Below are positions 5,453-6,286 of a stretch of DNA of 6,286 nt, piece after piece. This stretch comes from Bordetella parapertussis. GTDB lineage: Bacteria > Pseudomonadota > Gammaproteobacteria > Burkholderiales > Burkholderiaceae_C. The first letter of the stretch is position 1. Each line of letters begins with the position of its first letter. The stretch lies in NCBI GenBank assembly GCA_945882755.1, contig CAMCWS010000098.1:1-6286 (forward strand), in the 5' to 3' direction. The notes below the pieces were generated by a model. That model saw nothing but the letters and a program-made list of their open reading frames with translations, had not been told where the DNA came from and did no database searches. A program made the translations under genes and the position numbers.

Positions 5453-6286
5453 ATGTTGATGTTCTTGAAACAAGAGCGTGATCACGGCACGCCAGCGCGT
5501 ACTTCTGATCAAACGGTTCAACTCGAAATTGACGGCTACCAAGTGAATGTGCCCAAAGGCACCTCGCTCATGCGTGCCGCTGTCGAAGCGGGCATTCAAG
5601 TGCCCAAGCTGTGCGCGACCGACAGCTTGGAGCCTTTTGGTTCTTGCCGTTTGTGCTTGGTGGAAATCGATGGTCGCAAAGGCTTTCCTGCCTCGTGCAC
5701 CACACCCGCCGAAGCTGGCATGGTGGTACATACCCAAACCCCCAAGCTGCAAGACTTGCGCAAAGGCGTGATGGAGTTGTACATCTCCGACCATCCGCTG
5801 GACTGCCTGACCTGCAGCGCCAACGGCAACTGCGAGTTGCAAGACATGGCAGGTGTCACAGGATTGCGCAATGTGCGCTACGGCGTGGGTGAGGCTGCTG
5901 GGGCACACCACTGCGACGCCAAGAAAGACGAGTCCAACCCTTATTTCACCTACGACGCCAGCAAATGCATTGTGTGCAACCGCTGTGTGCGTGCTTGTGA
6001 AGAAACACAGGGCACATTTGCCTTAACTATTTCTGGCCGAGGTTTTGAGAGCCGCGTGTCACCCGGTCAAGACCAGCCGTTCATGGACAGCGAATGTGTG
6101 TCCTGCGGTGCTTGCGTGGAAGCTTGTCCCACCGCCACCTTGCAAGAAAAATCTATCATTGAACTCGGTCAACCCGAGCACAGCCTGATCACCACCTGCG
6201 CTTACTGCGGCGTGGGTTGCGGCTTCAAAGCCGAAATGAAGGGCAACACCGTGGTTCGCATGGTGCCTTGGAAAGACGGCAAGGCC
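5453..6286 (+). CDS. fdsA: NAD-dependent formate dehydrogenase alpha subunit FdsA (molybdenum catalytic subunit), 5' part
   Basis: The first 278 residues of a protein that usually has about 950; the frame is open at the window end. FdsA oxidises formate to CO2 at a Mo-bis-MGD centre and feeds electrons into its cluster chain. Ligand sets visible in order: [2Fe-2S] Cys54, Cys65, Cys68, Cys82 (residues about 21-95); the His-ligated [4Fe-4S] His114, Cys118, Cys121, Cys127; a two-cluster ferredoxin domain with Cys172, 175, 178, 182 and Cys215, 218, 221, 225; and the start of the molybdopterin oxidoreductase domain with Cys249, Cys252, Cys256 (TTCAYCGVGCGF). The fourth ligand of that last cluster and the catalytic cysteine lie outside the window. 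The ATG at 5453 is supported by AAGGAA at 5442-5447, which overlaps the fdsB stop. No signal peptide is present, in keeping with a soluble enzyme. Confidence 0.95.
   Translation, partial: MLMFLKQERDHGTPARTSDQTVQLEIDGYQVNVPKGTSLMRAAVEAGIQVPKLCATDSLEPFGSCRLCLVEIDGRKGFPASCTTPAEAGMVVHTQTPKLQDLRKGVMELYISDHPLDCLTCSANGNCELQDMAGVTGLRNVRYGVGEAAGAHHCDAKKDESNPYFTYDASKCIVCNRCVRACEETQGTFALTISGRGFESRVSPGQDQPFMDSECVSCGACVEACPTATLQEKSIIELGQPEHSLITTCAYCGVGCGFKAEMKGNTVVRMVPWKDGKA

Noticed and set aside
5150..5911. A 253-codon open frame on the minus strand across the fdsB-fdsA junction
   Set aside because: It is antisense to two well-supported genes whose cluster-ligand motifs are intact. Its translation has no recognisable domain and is rich in His, Gln and Ala, as expected from the complement of biased codons.
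5453..6286. Assigning the operon to NAD-reducing hydrogenase or respiratory complex I
   Set aside because: The third gene combines a [2Fe-2S] domain, a His-ligated cluster, a two-cluster ferredoxin domain and the start of a molybdopterin domain in one chain after short NuoE-like and NuoF-like genes, which fits Fds. Hox clusters follow HoxF with HoxU and hydrogenase genes, and nuo clusters place nuoG among membrane-subunit genes.

Overview
The window reads as ordinary chromosomal DNA of a betaproteobacterium, most likely Burkholderiales and perhaps a Comamonadaceae member of moderate GC such as a Limnohabitans or Rhodoferax relative. This placement is inferred from protein character and codon use, not from a search. 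The central content is the start of an operon for the soluble, molybdenum-dependent, NAD+-linked formate dehydrogenase (Fds). A transporter gene leads the operon and a divergently transcribed regulator gene sits beside it.

Layout from left to right. Positions 1-426 hold the 3' part of a cyclase-family (kynurenine formamidase-like) hydrolase gene on the + strand. A strong hairpin with A/T tracts on both sides (about 447-473) follows and can terminate transcription from both directions. Positions 489-1577 on the minus strand encode a one-component regulator with a ModE/LysR-like DNA-binding domain and a periplasmic-binding-protein-like sensor domain. Positions 1578-1753 form a divergent control region with two related candidate operator elements. 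Positions 1754-3400 encode an OFA-family (oxalate/formate antiporter family) major facilitator. The tightly packed fdsG (3408-3890), fdsB (3887-5443) and fdsA (5453 to beyond the window end) follow.

The likely joint function is as follows. The transporter moves formate or a related small carboxylate across the inner membrane. FdsA oxidises formate to CO2 at a Mo-bis-MGD site whose coding region lies beyond the window. Electrons pass along the iron-sulfur clusters of FdsA to the FMN of FdsB, where NAD+ is reduced, and FdsG carries one further [2Fe-2S] cluster. The divergent regulator probably sets expression in response to formate, molybdate or a related ligand. All cluster-ligand cysteines expected in the visible parts of FdsG, FdsB and FdsA are present, so the operon looks functional. 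The accessory genes fdsC and fdsD would be expected downstream but are not in view.

I see no mobile element, CRISPR array, tRNA or rRNA gene, and nothing that amounts to a new system. The points worth following are the transporter at the head of the operon, its unusual loop and C-terminal helix, a possible substitution at a substrate-binding position, and the paired operator-like elements.
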